DNA of 64,000 nt from G963692885 sp964658655 (GCA_964658655.1 CAZZZL010000014.1:1-64000), one strand, 5' to 3'. Shown: positions 7,790-17,480, numbered from the stretch's first letter. The notes: generated from the letters alone by a model not told the origin. Numbers and translations: made by a program.

Positions 7790-10700
7790 ATGTCGAATAT
7801 TGTCGAGAATCTGTTCCCTGCCCGTCCCGAGTCCTGCTGCATGGCAGCCATCCTGCGGTCATACCTGAAACGGTCGATCGCTGTCTGCGCCGGCCTGGTC
7901 TGTGTGTCCACGGTCAACAGTTACGCTGCCGCGAAACCTGCCGCCAATTCCGCAAAGGCTGCCTATGCCCGACTGCCGCTTAGTTTCGAGGCAAACGAAG
8001 GCCAGACCGATCGCCAGGTAAAGTTTCTGTCACGGGGCGATGGCTATGCGCTTTTCCTCACGTCCAAGGAAGCGGTCATCAAGCTGCGGACGGCCAAGGA
8101 CGATGCGTCGGCGCCATCTGTCGTCCGCATGGAACTGCTCGGAGCCAGTGACGACGCGCGGATTACCGGGGCGGAACCTTCACAGGGAACAACGAATTAT
8201 CTGATTGGCAAGGACCCAGCCAAGTGGCAGACCGATGTTCATACCTATGGCAAGGTCAACTACCAGGCCATTTATCCAGGCGTGGATGCAGTGTTTTATG
8301 GCAGCCAGCGACAGCTGGAGTATGACTTCGTAGTGGCTGCGGGCGCGGACCCGGGCCGGATCGCTCTTGGTCTCACCGGAGTGAAACCCGCTTTGGACGC
8401 AGACGGCAATGTCGCGTTGAAGACGGCGGCCGGGAAACTGCTGCTATGCAAGCCGGTGGTTTACCAGGGTGCGGGCAACGGCAAAAAGCAGATCGCAGCC
8501 GGCTACAGCATCGCCGGCAGCACGGTCCGCTTCCAGCTGGGCAATTATGACCATAGTCAACCGCTCGTGATCGATCCCAAGTTCGACTATGTGACGTACC
8601 TCGGCGGCTCGAGCATCGACACGGTGGGAACGCAGGCCCTGTCCTATGTCGAGGGAAGTTCGCTGGCGGCCAACTCGCTGGCGATTGACGCCTCCGGCAA
8701 TATGTACGTGACGGGCCAGACGTACTCGCAGGATTTCCCGACCAAAAATGGCTACGAGGATAAGTGGAAGGGGTACAACGGCCGCAACCAGACAGCCTTT
8801 GTGTCGAAGATCAATGCAACCGGAACGGCGCTGGTGTATTCGACGTACCTGGGAGGTTCCAACACGGAGGGTGGCGTCGCGATCGCCGTCGATTCGGCGG
8901 GCGATGTGTATGTGGTAGGCCAGACGCAATCGACGGATTTCCCTGTAACGGCAGGCGCTTTTGAGACGATTTTTCCAAAGACCTGCTGCACGACCTTTGT
9001 GACCAAGCTCAACGCAGCAGGTAACGGGCTGGTGTATTCGACGTTCCTGGGTGGAGCGGGTGGCGGAGGGTCAGGGACCACCACGGCATACGGAGTCGCG
9101 GTGGACGCCAAGGACCAGGCTTATGTGGTCGGCAACACAAATTGCAACTGCTATCCGCCGAGCTCGGGCACGCCCTTTCCCCTTACATCGAACGCATTTG
9201 ACAAGGTGCAGAACAACTTCGCTGGAAGCGGCTATGTCACTGTCTTCAATGCGAAGGGTTCGGAGCTGCTGTATTCATCGCTGATCGGCGATGACCAGGC
9301 GCTGCAGTACAGTACCGCGGCGCAGGGCGTCGCTGTCGATGCGAGTGGAAACTTCTATGTGACGGGAATCACTCAGTCGCCGAACCTGTCGACGACGAAA
9401 GGAGCGTTTCAGGAGAAGGCCAACCTTGAGCCTGGTGTAGCCAATCCTGTGAACGCATTTGCTGCCAAGTTCGCGCCAGTCACGGGAAGCGGCAACCTGC
9501 TGACGTACCTTACCTATCTCCACGCCACAGGCGTTGACTACCAGGATTTCGGCTCTGCGATCGTAGCCGATAGTGAAGGCAATGCTTATGTCGGCGGCAA
9601 CACCTATTCGCCGACGTATCCGGGGACCAAGGGCGCATACCAGACAACATGCCCCGGGTATGACGTGTATTGCGCTTTCCTGACCAAGCTGAATCCCACG
9701 GGTACTGCGCTGGTGTGGTCAACGCTACTGGGTAACAGCGGAAACGGAAACACAGGATTTGGCGCTGTCTACAGTGTTTCCTCTGTTGCGCTGGATGCAC
9801 TGGGGAATGTCTATCTTGCGGGGCAGGCCGGCGAGGGCTTCCCTGCCGTTGACCCGGTCGAGCCGGTGGATACCTCAACCGGCGGGTTCATCAGCAAGTT
9901 CAATCCGAGCGGCAGTGCGCTGCTGTTTTCGTCGTTGATTGGGGATACGGGAACGAGCACCTGGATTGAGGGCGCCGCTGTTGATCCGCTCGGCAACATT
10001 TACGTGGCAGGAGCTGTCGGCCATGCCAATGGGATCCCGATTACTCCCGGAGCCTTTCAGAAGGAATACGGCGGTGGCCAGTATGACGGCTGGGCTGCCA
10101 AGATCCACATCGAAGCACCGGACCTGACGATTGCCAAGACGCATACGGGCAGTTTTAAGCAGGGTGAGACTGCGGCGGAATACACCATCACCGTATCGAA
10201 CGCGGGAGACAGAGCCACCAGCGGCACAGTGACCGTCACAGAAGACGTGCCCGCGGGCCTGACGCTCGAAAGCATGGAAGGAGCCGGCTGGACCTGCAAG
10301 ATTCCTAGCTGCACGACGACCGCGGTGCTGGCGGTGGGCAAATCATATCCGGCAATTACGGTTGGCGTCGACGTAGCTGAGAACGCTCCGGCGACCGTGA
10401 CGAACATCGCCAAAGTGTCGGGAGGCGGCGAGTATAACGTCGCCAACGACTCCGCGAGCGATGCGACGACGATCGTTGCGGTACTGACGACGCCGACGGT
10501 GAAGGTGACGCCCTCTGCCACCAGCATTACGACGCTGGAGGCGCTGACGGTCACCATTGCGGTCGAGGGAGTCAGCGGCAAGCCGACGCCGACAGGCACC
10601 GTCAAGCTGACCAGCGGCAAGTATGCATCCGCCGTCGAGACGCTCAGCGGTGGTTCGGCGAAGGTCGTCATTCCGGCAGGCGCGCTGGCCGTGGGGAGCG

Positions 10701-11038
10701 ATACGCTGGCCGTCGCCTATACACCTGACGCGGCCGGTGCGCATTCGTACACCAAAGCCAGCGGTGCCGCGAAGGTGACGGTGACCGAGACCGCCGCGGC
10801 GACGCCGACATTCTCGCCGGGAGGTGGATCGTATACGGCGAAACAGACAGTGACGATCAGCGACAAGACGAAAAGCGCCGTAATTTACTACACAACCAAT
10901 GGGTCGACGCCCACGACAGCGTCGACCAAATACACGGGGGCGATTTCTATCGCCAAGACGGAGACGCTCAAGGCCATTGCGACAGCTCCGGGGTATGCTG
11001 CAAGCGCTGTAGCGTCAGCGACATACACGATCAAGTAA
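7790..11038 (+). CDS. Secreted SBBP-repeat beta-propeller protein with DUF11 and chitobiase C-terminal domains
   Basis: 1082 residues; the start at 7790 has GGAG seven bases upstream. A signal sequence (LKRSIAVCAGLVCVSTVNSY) precedes a DUF7948-like domain opening LSFEANEGQTDRQVKFL. About seven SBBP repeats follow, each with a core like IAVDSAGDVYVVGQTQSTDF, forming a beta-propeller. Then come a DUF11-type Ig domain (DLTIAKTHTGSFKQGETA), a further Ig-like domain (from about TPTVKVTPSATS) and a CHB_HEX_C-type end (YYTTNGSTPTTASTKYTG). Such proteins are cell-surface or secreted and are frequent in Acidobacteriota; a role in adhesion or glycan binding is inferred. Divergent from a TPR regulator. 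Confidence 0.9.
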   Translation: MSNIVENLFPARPESCCMAAILRSYLKRSIAVCAGLVCVSTVNSYAAAKPAANSAKAAYARLPLSFEANEGQTDRQVKFLSRGDGYALFLTSKEAVIKLRTAKDDASAPSVVRMELLGASDDARITGAEPSQGTTNYLIGKDPAKWQTDVHTYGKVNYQAIYPGVDAVFYGSQRQLEYDFVVAAGADPGRIALGLTGVKPALDADGNVALKTAAGKLLLCKPVVYQGAGNGKKQIAAGYSIAGSTVRFQLGNYDHSQPLVIDPKFDYVTYLGGSSIDTVGTQALSYVEGSSLAANSLAIDASGNMYVTGQTYSQDFPTKNGYEDKWKGYNGRNQTAFVSKINATGTALVYSTYLGGSNTEGGVAIAVDSAGDVYVVGQTQSTDFPVTAGAFETIFPKTCCTTFVTKLNAAGNGLVYSTFLGGAGGGGSGTTTAYGVAVDAKDQAYVVGNTNCNCYPPSSGTPFPLTSNAFDKVQNNFAGSGYVTVFNAKGSELLYSSLIGDDQALQYSTAAQGVAVDASGNFYVTGITQSPNLSTTKGAFQEKANLEPGVANPVNAFAAKFAPVTGSGNLLTYLTYLHATGVDYQDFGSAIVADSEGNAYVGGNTYSPTYPGTKGAYQTTCPGYDVYCAFLTKLNPTGTALVWSTLLGNSGNGNTGFGAVYSVSSVALDALGNVYLAGQAGEGFPAVDPVEPVDTSTGGFISKFNPSGSALLFSSLIGDTGTSTWIEGAAVDPLGNIYVAGAVGHANGIPITPGAFQKEYGGGQYDGWAAKIHIEAPDLTIAKTHTGSFKQGETAAEYTITVSNAGDRATSGTVTVTEDVPAGLTLESMEGAGWTCKIPSCTTTAVLAVGKSYPAITVGVDVAENAPATVTNIAKVSGGGEYNVANDSASDATTIVAVLTTPTVKVTPSATSITTLEALTVTIAVEGVSGKPTPTGTVKLTSGKYASAVETLSGGSAKVVIPAGALAVGSDTLAVAYTPDAAGAHSYTKASGAAKVTVTETAAATPTFSPGGGSYTAKQTVTISDKTKSAVIYYTTNGSTPTTASTKYTGAISIAKTETLKAIATAPGYAASAVASATYTIK

Positions 11039-11180
11039 GCGTGGCAGGGTCATCTGGGTGGGAATTGGGCCGGCCGGGACGGGTTTCCGGCTGACCTTCC
11101 CTAGAGGGGATTGAGGTGAATCGGGTGACCGGGTTTCACCGTGCTGCGGCGGTGACGGTATGCTGGAAGTCTAAGACCCG

Positions 11181-12620
11181 ATGTTATTCAACTCACTTGG
11201 CTTTGTAGCCTTCTTTATTGTTGTTACCTGCCTGTATTATGCGCTGCCCTGGTCAGGGCGATGGAAGATGCTGCTGATTGCCAGCTGCTACTTCTACATG
11301 GCGTTTGTGCCGGTCTACATCCTGATCCTGCTGGTTACGATCCTGATCGATTACTTCATGGGGATCATGATTGCGGATGCCGAGGGGTCACGCCGGAAAA
11401 CGTACCTGGTCATCAGTATCGTGTCGACGTGCGCGGTGCTGTTCATCTTCAAGTACTACAACTTTTTCATGTCAACGAGCGACCGGGTGGGGCGGCTGAT
11501 GGGCTTCCAGCCAAATCTGCCGCTCAGCCACCTGATCCTGCCGATCGGGCTGTCGTTCCACACCTTTCAAAGCCTGAGTTATGTGATCGAGGTATACAAG
11601 GGACGGCAGGCGCCGGAGCGGCATTTCGGGATTTATTCGCTGTATGTGATGTTCTATCCGCAACTGGTAGCCGGGCCGATCGAGCGGCCACAGAACCTGC
11701 TGCACCAGTTTTATGAGCATCATCAGTTCAGCGTCGAGAACCTGATGCGCGGGCTTTCGATGATGGCGTGGGGCTACTTTCAAAAGATGGTGATCGCGGA
11801 CCGCGCGGCCGTCTATGTGAACCGCGTGTATGGCTCGTGGAGCACAGCGTCGGGACTGGAACTGCTGATTGCGTCGGTACTGTTTGCGGTCCAGATCTAT
11901 GCGGATTTTGCGGGCTACTCCTATATTGCGATCGGTGCGGCGAGGGTGATGGGCTTTGAGTTGATGACCAACTTCAACCATCCCTACTTTGCGAAAAGCA
12001 TCGGGCAGTACTGGGGGCGCTGGCATATTTCGCTCAGCACCTGGTTCAAGGATTATGTGTACTTCCCGCTGTACGGCGACACGGTGACGATTCCGCGCCA
12101 CTATCGCAACCTGCTGATCACATTTGCGATCAGCGGCTTGTGGCACGGGGCGAACTGGACGTATGTGATCTGGGGCATTTATAACGGGGTGCTGCTGGTG
12201 CTGGAGGGCGTGGTCGGCAAATGGTGGAGGAAGGGCTGGGCCTGGACGACGGCGAGGCACGTGGTGACGCTGATCCTGGTGCTGATCGGCTTTATCTTTT
12301 TCCGGTCGAGAACGGTGCCGCAGGCCTTTGCGATCATGGGCCGGATTGTGACGGCGACTTCGCTGAGCAAGGCGAGTTTTGAGCAGGCGATACTGGTGGC
12401 GACGGGCGACTCCTCATCGATTGCACTGATGGCGGCGACTTTTCTGCTGACTGCGGGGATGTTTGTCCTGGAAGCGATGCAGGAGGGCCGCAAGGCGTTC
12501 TTCAAGGACAGCATTGCGCAGTCGGTACGCTGGCAGGCGGTCGCGGTGGTGCTGCTCTTCCAGGCAGTGATGATCTTTGGCGTGCTGCGCGCTTCCTCGT
12601 TTATCTACTTCCAATTCTGA
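11181..12620 (+). CDS. MBOAT-family membrane O-acyltransferase (AlgI/DltB type)
   Basis: A polytopic protein of 479 residues with about ten hydrophobic helices. It contains the AlgI-like segments LPIGLSFHTFQSLSYVIEVY, YPQLVAGPIERP and GRWHISLSTWFKDYVYFPL, and the catalytic histidine in SGLWHGANWT (His322). MBOAT proteins of this branch move acetyl groups across the inner membrane onto alginate, cellulose or other exported polymers. The next gene is an SGNH-like periplasmic partner 16 nt downstream, the usual pairing for polymer O-acetylation. The polymer is unknown, as no synthase is nearby. Confidence 0.92.
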   Translation: MLFNSLGFVAFFIVVTCLYYALPWSGRWKMLLIASCYFYMAFVPVYILILLVTILIDYFMGIMIADAEGSRRKTYLVISIVSTCAVLFIFKYYNFFMSTSDRVGRLMGFQPNLPLSHLILPIGLSFHTFQSLSYVIEVYKGRQAPERHFGIYSLYVMFYPQLVAGPIERPQNLLHQFYEHHQFSVENLMRGLSMMAWGYFQKMVIADRAAVYVNRVYGSWSTASGLELLIASVLFAVQIYADFAGYSYIAIGAARVMGFELMTNFNHPYFAKSIGQYWGRWHISLSTWFKDYVYFPLYGDTVTIPRHYRNLLITFAISGLWHGANWTYVIWGIYNGVLLVLEGVVGKWWRKGWAWTTARHVVTLILVLIGFIFFRSRTVPQAFAIMGRIVTATSLSKASFEQAILVATGDSSSIALMAATFLLTAGMFVLEAMQEGRKAFFKDSIAQSVRWQAVAVVLLFQAVMIFGVLRASSFIYFQF

Positions 12621-12636
12621 TTTTGTACTCCTGACT

Positions 12637-13560
12637 ATGACGACCCTTCTTAAAACGCTTCTGAGTGCGCTACTGTTACTGTCGCTGCTTGTGTGGGTGA
12701 AGTATCGCTTCGAACACCACCTGGCTCCGACGACGAGCGGTATACAGGGAGCGCTGCATGGGCCGAAAAACGACATTCTGCTGGTGGGGTCGTCGCATAC
12801 GCGGCAGGGCTACGATGCAGAAGCGCTGGAAAAAGCCACGGGCAAGCGTGCTTTTATCGTGGCATATGACGGCGTGGACCTGGCCAGCATGGTGCCGCTG
12901 GTGAAGACGCTGCTGGCTGATCCGGCGAGGCGGCCGGAGTTGCTGGTGATCGAAGCCAATGGCGGAAACTTCGGACGCGGACCTGAACTGGAAGAGCCGA
13001 GATTCTTCTTCGACGCACCGCCGGCAATGAAGCGCGTGCTGATCCGCGATTATCTGCGGACGCACCATGGACGCAGCGCCTACGTGGATGCCTGGACGTT
13101 GATCGCCAACCGCGGAAGCGAGTTGATCCTCGCGTGGCCTCTGGTGCATCGTGCCATTGACTCTATTTCATACCATGGCAGTTACCTGAATAAGGCAGTG
13201 CCCGGAATTGCGCCCGAGGTTTTCCCGCGGCTGCGTGTACCGGTCGGCGGGAGTGTGCCGAACGGGAACCAGGTCGCGGCTCTGCACGAAATCGTGTCGG
13301 TGGCTGCGACGGATGGGGTGAAGATGATTTTCGCGGATCCGCCGATGCCGGCGCCGGTCGAAGACCAGCCCGCGATTGTTTCGCTGCAACAGCAGTTCAA
13401 ACGGATTGCGGCAGTTGAGAAGATCGCGTATATCGATGGTGCTGTCGGGTTCCCGACGGACGATCCGGCACTTTTCACGGATTCAAATCACCTGTCGACA
13501 GCCGGACGCGAACTGTATACGTCGCGGTTCGCGCAGGCTATCAAGCCTGAGCTTCCTTAG
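12637..13560 (+). CDS. SGNH-hydrolase-like protein, MBOAT partner
   Basis: 307 residues with an N-terminal membrane anchor or signal (LLKTLLSALLLLSLLVWV). The block-I motif is ILLVGSSHTRQGYD (nucleophile Ser in GSSHT), and a C-terminal TDSNHLSTAGRE supplies the Asp and His of a DxxH-like catalytic pair. This fits DltD/AlgX/PatB-like periplasmic acyl-transfer proteins that act with an MBOAT. It follows the MBOAT gene after 16 nt and is surely co-transcribed. Specificity cannot be told from sequence. Confidence 0.78.
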   Translation: MTTLLKTLLSALLLLSLLVWVKYRFEHHLAPTTSGIQGALHGPKNDILLVGSSHTRQGYDAEALEKATGKRAFIVAYDGVDLASMVPLVKTLLADPARRPELLVIEANGGNFGRGPELEEPRFFFDAPPAMKRVLIRDYLRTHHGRSAYVDAWTLIANRGSELILAWPLVHRAIDSISYHGSYLNKAVPGIAPEVFPRLRVPVGGSVPNGNQVAALHEIVSVAATDGVKMIFADPPMPAPVEDQPAIVSLQQQFKRIAAVEKIAYIDGAVGFPTDDPALFTDSNHLSTAGRELYTSRFAQAIKPELP

Positions 13561-13588
13561 CAGCAACAATCGTTGAGCCTACTAACCG

Positions 13589-14680
13589 TTATGTTTCGGC
13601 TGGAACCGCGACTTTCTGAGCCAGGGCCTCTTCGATCGAGTCATTGACGCCGGCTTGTGAGAACTCGGCGGCGACACGGATGCCGTTGAAGATAGCGCGG
13701 TCATTGGATGAGCCGTGGCCAATGATGCAGACGCCGCGTAGGCCAAGCAGCGGGACGCCGCCATACTCGGTGTAGTCGAGTCGTTTCTTGAATTCGCCAA
13801 AGGCTTTGCGGGACAGGAGTGCTCCGACCTGCGCGGTAACTGTAGAGGTGAGCGCGGCGCGCAGTTCGGTGGTGAAGAGCTTGGCGAGGCCTTCGCTGGT
13901 TTTGAGCGCGACATTGCCGACGAAGCCGTCACACACGATGACATCGGCGCTGCCGTTGTAAATATCGCGACCCTCCACGTTACCCATGAACTGGATCGGC
14001 AGTTCTTTCAAAGCGGCAAAGGCCTCGCGCGTCAGCTCGTTGCCCTTGGTCTCTTCTTCACCAATGGAAAGGAGGCCGACGCGAGGTTCTGCGATACCCA
14101 GCATGCGTCTCGCATACACATTGCCCATGATGGCGAACTGGACGAGGTGCTGAACTTTGCAGTCGACGTTAGCGCCGACGTCGAGCAGGATCGAAGGCTG
14201 ACCGCTGCTGGTAGGCATGATGGATGCGAGGGCGGGCCGGTCAACGCCTGCAAGCGCACCGAGGACCATTTTCGAAGTTGCCATGGCCGCGCCGGTATTG
14301 CCGGCAGTGAAGAAGCCGGCGGCCGTCTTGTCCTTGACGAGTTTGAGGCCGAGACGCATGGAACTGTTCGGCTTCTTGCGGATGGCAGTTGCGGCCTTGT
14401 CCTCCATGGTGATCCATTCATCGGTGTGATGGATGACGATGGGCAGGTCGTCGAGATATTTGCGCAGAGCGGTGCGGGCATCCGAGGCACTCCGCATCTC
14501 GTTGCGGCGCAGGCTGGAACGCGCAGCTGCGCGCAGCCCGGCGCGGATCCTGTCTTCAGGACCTACCAGGTGGACGCGGACGGGCAGAGTGCGGCAGGCC
14601 AGGATCGCTCCCCGGATTTCCGGATCGGGCGATTTATCTGACCCCATGGCATCGAGGGCGATGTCCAGCAGTTGCGGCAT
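13589..14680 (-). CDS. plsX: Phosphate acyltransferase PlsX
   Basis: Makes acyl-phosphate from acyl-ACP for PlsY-dependent phospholipid synthesis. The 363-residue protein begins LDIALDAMGSDKSPDPEIRG and contains FFTAGNTGAAMA, LDVGANVDC, GLLSIGEEETKGNEL and VCDGFVGNVALKTSEG, all PlsX hallmarks. It is the last gene of a DUF177-rpmF-plsX block, a very conserved bacterial arrangement. Length is normal. Confidence 0.96.
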   Translation of the reverse strand: MPQLLDIALDAMGSDKSPDPEIRGAILACRTLPVRVHLVGPEDRIRAGLRAAARSSLRRNEMRSASDARTALRKYLDDLPIVIHHTDEWITMEDKAATAIRKKPNSSMRLGLKLVKDKTAAGFFTAGNTGAAMATSKMVLGALAGVDRPALASIMPTSSGQPSILLDVGANVDCKVQHLVQFAIMGNVYARRMLGIAEPRVGLLSIGEEETKGNELTREAFAALKELPIQFMGNVEGRDIYNGSADVIVCDGFVGNVALKTSEGLAKLFTTELRAALTSTVTAQVGALLSRKAFGEFKKRLDYTEYGGVPLLGLRGVCIIGHGSSNDRAIFNGIRVAAEFSQAGVNDSIEEALAQKVAVPAET

Positions 14681-14705
14681 CAGGCTTTCTTAAACGAACG
14701 CTTGC

Positions 14706-14888
14706 TTAAGCTTCCTTGACTTCGAGGACTTCGCGACCCTTGTACGTGCCACATTTTGCGCAGGCATGGTGAGGCAGCTTGCGTTCGTGACAGTTGGGGC
14801 ACTCGGAGGTGACGGTCTTGGTCAGAAAGTCGTGGGAGCGGCGCTTGGCAGTGCGCTGCTTGGAGTGTCGCCGTTTTGGATTAGGCAT
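14706..14888 (-). CDS. rpmF: 50S ribosomal protein L32
   Basis: 60 residues, MPNPKRRHSKQR at the start, with a zinc-ribbon Cys30-X2-Cys33 and Cys43-X2-Cys46, so it is the zinc-binding (C+) form. It lies 25 nt upstream of plsX and downstream of the DUF177 gene, the standard order. Confidence 0.97.
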   Translation of the reverse strand: MPNPKRRHSKQRTAKRRSHDFLTKTVTSECPNCHERKLPHHACAKCGTYKGREVLEVKEA

Positions 14889-15009
14889 TGCAGTTTCCTT
14901 TCAAACAGCGTCGCGCACAAGGCTCCGGCTATTTGGCTCTGCTTCAGCAAAGCCGGCGGAGAGGGCGAGCGCTCAAATCTTTAGTCTCAAAGCTGTAGTT
15001 CAGTCCTGC

Positions 15010-15561
15010 TTATTGCTTGACCTTGCTGCGGAGCTCGCCGAGTGCTGACCAGCGAGGATCGACTGGGGCGGCCTGGCACTTGCAAGGCTCATGGTTCAGG
15101 TTACTGCCGCAGTGGAGGCAAATCCCTTTGCAATCTTCGCGGCAAAGCGTCCTGGCAGGCAGGGAAAGAAGCACCTGCTCACGCAGGACATCCTCAAGCG
15201 CAAGACTGTCATTCTGATAGTACCCGATTTCCGTCTCCGAGGTCGAGATCGCTCGCTCGGAACTGTCGGTTTCAGTGCCCAATGGGCGAAAAATGAGGTC
15301 GAAATCGCCGGAAATGGGGTGCTGAACCGGGTCTACGCAGCGTGCGCAGGGTACTTCGAAATTGCTGCTATACCTGGCACGCAGGCGTATGTCGGAGACG
15401 ATGTCGCGGGGACCGCGATGCTCTTCGAGCAGATCGGCACGGCCCGCGGCGTGCATGCCGCCTATCTGGAGGATGTCGGTACCGTAATCGATGTCTCCGG
15501 GCGGGAGCGTCAGGTCAAACTCCAGCGGCTGCTGCTGGAGATCGGAAATCGTAATCTGCAT
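15010..15561 (-). CDS. DUF177 (YceD-like) 23S rRNA accumulation protein
   Basis: 183 residues. The family signature is present: FEVPCARCVDPV (Cys72, Cys75), then LSLPARTLCREDCKGICLHC (Cys140, Cys144, Cys148, Cys151), which probably binds zinc. DUF177 proteins (YceD in E. coli) are linked to rRNA processing or accumulation and nearly always precede rpmF, as here (121 nt gap). Confidence 0.9.
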   Translation of the reverse strand: MQITISDLQQQPLEFDLTLPPGDIDYGTDILQIGGMHAAGRADLLEEHRGPRDIVSDIRLRARYSSNFEVPCARCVDPVQHPISGDFDLIFRPLGTETDSSERAISTSETEIGYYQNDSLALEDVLREQVLLSLPARTLCREDCKGICLHCGSNLNHEPCKCQAAPVDPRWSALGELRSKVKQ

Positions 15562-15634
15562 GGGAAGTCTCTCCCTTGAGGATACGCGAATCGGGCCCGT
15601 GCGTCAGGCTGGCTATCCCTTCCAGTCTGACGGC

Positions 15635-16420
15635 TTAGAAGCGGTAGTAGACGCCGATGGCCGGTTCGTAGGTATGGCGCAGCTTATGCGTATTGAGTGC
15701 TTCGAATTTAAAGTTCGGATCTTTGTACTCGTCGTCACGGAACTGGACGCGCACGCCGAGACGGCTGGTGACCAGTTTCTGCGCGCCCAGGCTGTAGACG
15801 AACAGCGGCAGCGACTGCGTGGGCGGTGCGGAGGTGATGATGTTGACCGCCCCGGTGTTCTGTGTCGGCGAGAAAATGATGGCGCCGGCGCCAATGGTTC
15901 CGAAGACGTGAAGTCCGCGATAGACGTTCCGGTCGACCAGGTACGCCAGGGAGAACTCGTTGGTATTGTGCTTGATGCGATAGGTGCCGAAGTAATAGGT
16001 GTCGGTGTACTTGGTATAGCCGTAATTGGCTTCGTAACCGAACCACCAGCGGGGACTCTGGCGTAAGCTCACCATGCCGCCGCCGGAGGATGTGGTATCC
16101 GTGCGGATACTGTTGCCGTTGATGTACTGGCTGACCTGGGCAAAGGCGCTGATGGCCACATCGCGCTTGTAGGGATCCTTCGGCTTCTGGACGACCCGTG
16201 CGGTCTGCACGTTTGTGCTGGAGGACGACTGCGCGTCGGTCATGGCAGGCGGTGCAGGAGGCTGCGGGGGTGGTTCCTGGCCGGACGGGGTCGCAGTAGC
16301 GGGCGTCTGTTCGGACTGGGCCAGGAGTGTGTTCGCGCTGGTCAGCGTAAGAAGCATGAACATGGACGGAAGGGCCACGCGGCGGATCAGAGGGAAGGCG
16401 GACGAGCGCTGGAACTGCAT
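15635..16420 (-). CDS. Outer-membrane beta-barrel protein
   Basis: 261 residues with a signal peptide (cleavage near TLLAQ, residue 35) and a Pro/Thr/Gln-rich linker (about residues 36-60). About eight alternating amphipathic strands follow, for example WWFGYEANYGYTKYTDTYY, and the chain ends with an aromatic C-terminal residue (GVYYRF), the usual outer-membrane insertion signal. No enzymatic motif. It lies 73 nt upstream of the DUF177 gene on the same strand and may share transcription with it. Function unknown. Confidence 0.78.
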   Translation of the reverse strand: MQFQRSSAFPLIRRVALPSMFMLLTLTSANTLLAQSEQTPATATPSGQEPPPQPPAPPAMTDAQSSSSTNVQTARVVQKPKDPYKRDVAISAFAQVSQYINGNSIRTDTTSSGGGMVSLRQSPRWWFGYEANYGYTKYTDTYYFGTYRIKHNTNEFSLAYLVDRNVYRGLHVFGTIGAGAIIFSPTQNTGAVNIITSAPPTQSLPLFVYSLGAQKLVTSRLGVRVQFRDDEYKDPNFKFEALNTHKLRHTYEPAIGVYYRF

Positions 16421-16579
16421 GGAGAGGATGGTGGCTCCTGATTACGACAAGAAAATGCGGAGTGCGTTGCGGCGATGTCGACAGCTCGCATGCAGGTCCG
16501 TATCCAGATTAGAGCACTCCGCCGCAAGGCGCCAGTTTTCGGGACAAAGTGGAGTGCGGGCGGCGCTTCTGCAGGTTAG

Positions 16580-17239
16580 CTAAAGGAGCGCCCGCCAGCC
16601 TTCAGCGCTGCCCATGAACAGTCGGATGGCGGCGATGCCGGCAGCGCCCGCATCGACACACTGCTGAGCATTGGCTGCGGTCACGCCGCCGAGGGCAAAG
16701 ATAGGCAGAGGCGCGGCGAGCCGGCAGGCATCGCGGAAAACTGCGAGCCCCATGCCTGGCCGCGTCGTGGATTCGGCGGGAGCGGATTCTTCTGAGGAGG
16801 GCTGGCGCAGGCGCTTTTCGAAGACGGGTGAAAGCAGGGCGACATCTGCGCCGAGGTCGCGGGCTCGCACTACCTCGGCATCGGAGTGACAGGCAACGGA
16901 GATGGTTGCAATGCTCTTGTGCTGGTCAAACACGTTGCGGGCGGCGCGAATGGCGTCGGCAGTCCAGCCGGCGGGCAGGTGAACGCCGTGCGCGTTGACA
17001 GCGACGGCTGAACGCGGCGTCCCGTTCATGAGGACACGGGTTGCGGTGCCTTTGGCAGCTTTGACGACCGCCTCGCTCCACGCCGCGAGTTCGTCGGTGG
17101 AGAGGTCTTTCTCGCGCACCTGGATGTAGGCCACGCCTGCTTCAGCCCACTTGCGGGCGATGACGCCCAGGGCTGCCGGGCCGGTTGTGCCGCTGGGGAT
17201 CGAAAGAAGAGAGCGGTCGGTAATGGCGTAGAGCTGCAA
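16580..17239 (-). CDS. thiE: Thiamine phosphate synthase family protein
   Basis: A TIM-barrel protein of about 219 residues with LQLYAITDRS at the start, AYIQVREKD for diphosphate binding, VLMNG, GVHLP, SVACHSDAEVVRARDLGAD, ALLSPVFEK and FALGGVTAANA. These are the ThiE/TenI family landmarks; ThiE joins HMP-PP and thiazole phosphate. The frame starts with GTG at 17281, but the TTG at 17239 has GGAG eight bases upstream and begins exactly where the family does. A TenI-like role cannot be excluded. No other thiamine gene is near. Confidence 0.85.
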   Translation of the reverse strand: MQLYAITDRSLLSIPSGTTGPAALGVIARKWAEAGVAYIQVREKDLSTDELAAWSEAVVKAAKGTATRVLMNGTPRSAVAVNAHGVHLPAGWTADAIRAARNVFDQHKSIATISVACHSDAEVVRARDLGADVALLSPVFEKRLRQPSSEESAPAESTTRPGMGLAVFRDACRLAAPLPIFALGGVTAANAQQCVDAGAAGIAAIRLFMGSAEGWRALL

Positions 17240-17408
17240 AGTTGAACTCCGCAGGCGGTGGAGGAACCTTGCCTGTACCACCAGCTTATCTGGCTGCCTA
17301 CTAGTTTATTGTGCAGGGCAGAGTTTAGTCCCGGCCCGATTGATCTGAGCGTATTTTCGATGGCTCGTGTGACAGCCCTATAAAATTCGGGACGGAACGG
17401 CCCAAAAT

Positions 17409-17446
17409 GGAATACCCGCTCGTAATGGATTGCGAAGTGGTATTCC
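17409..17446. promoter_or_regulatory. Inverted repeat upstream of sthA (candidate operator)
   Basis: Perfect 8-bp arms GGAATACC (17409-17416) and GGTATTCC (17439-17446), separated by 22 nt. It ends 34 nt before the sthA start at 17481. It could be a regulator site or form an mRNA hairpin in the leader. Only symmetry and position support it. Confidence 0.35.
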
Positions 17447-17480
17447 CTATTCCGCGCTTTCCGGTAGGCTAAGTGCAGGC

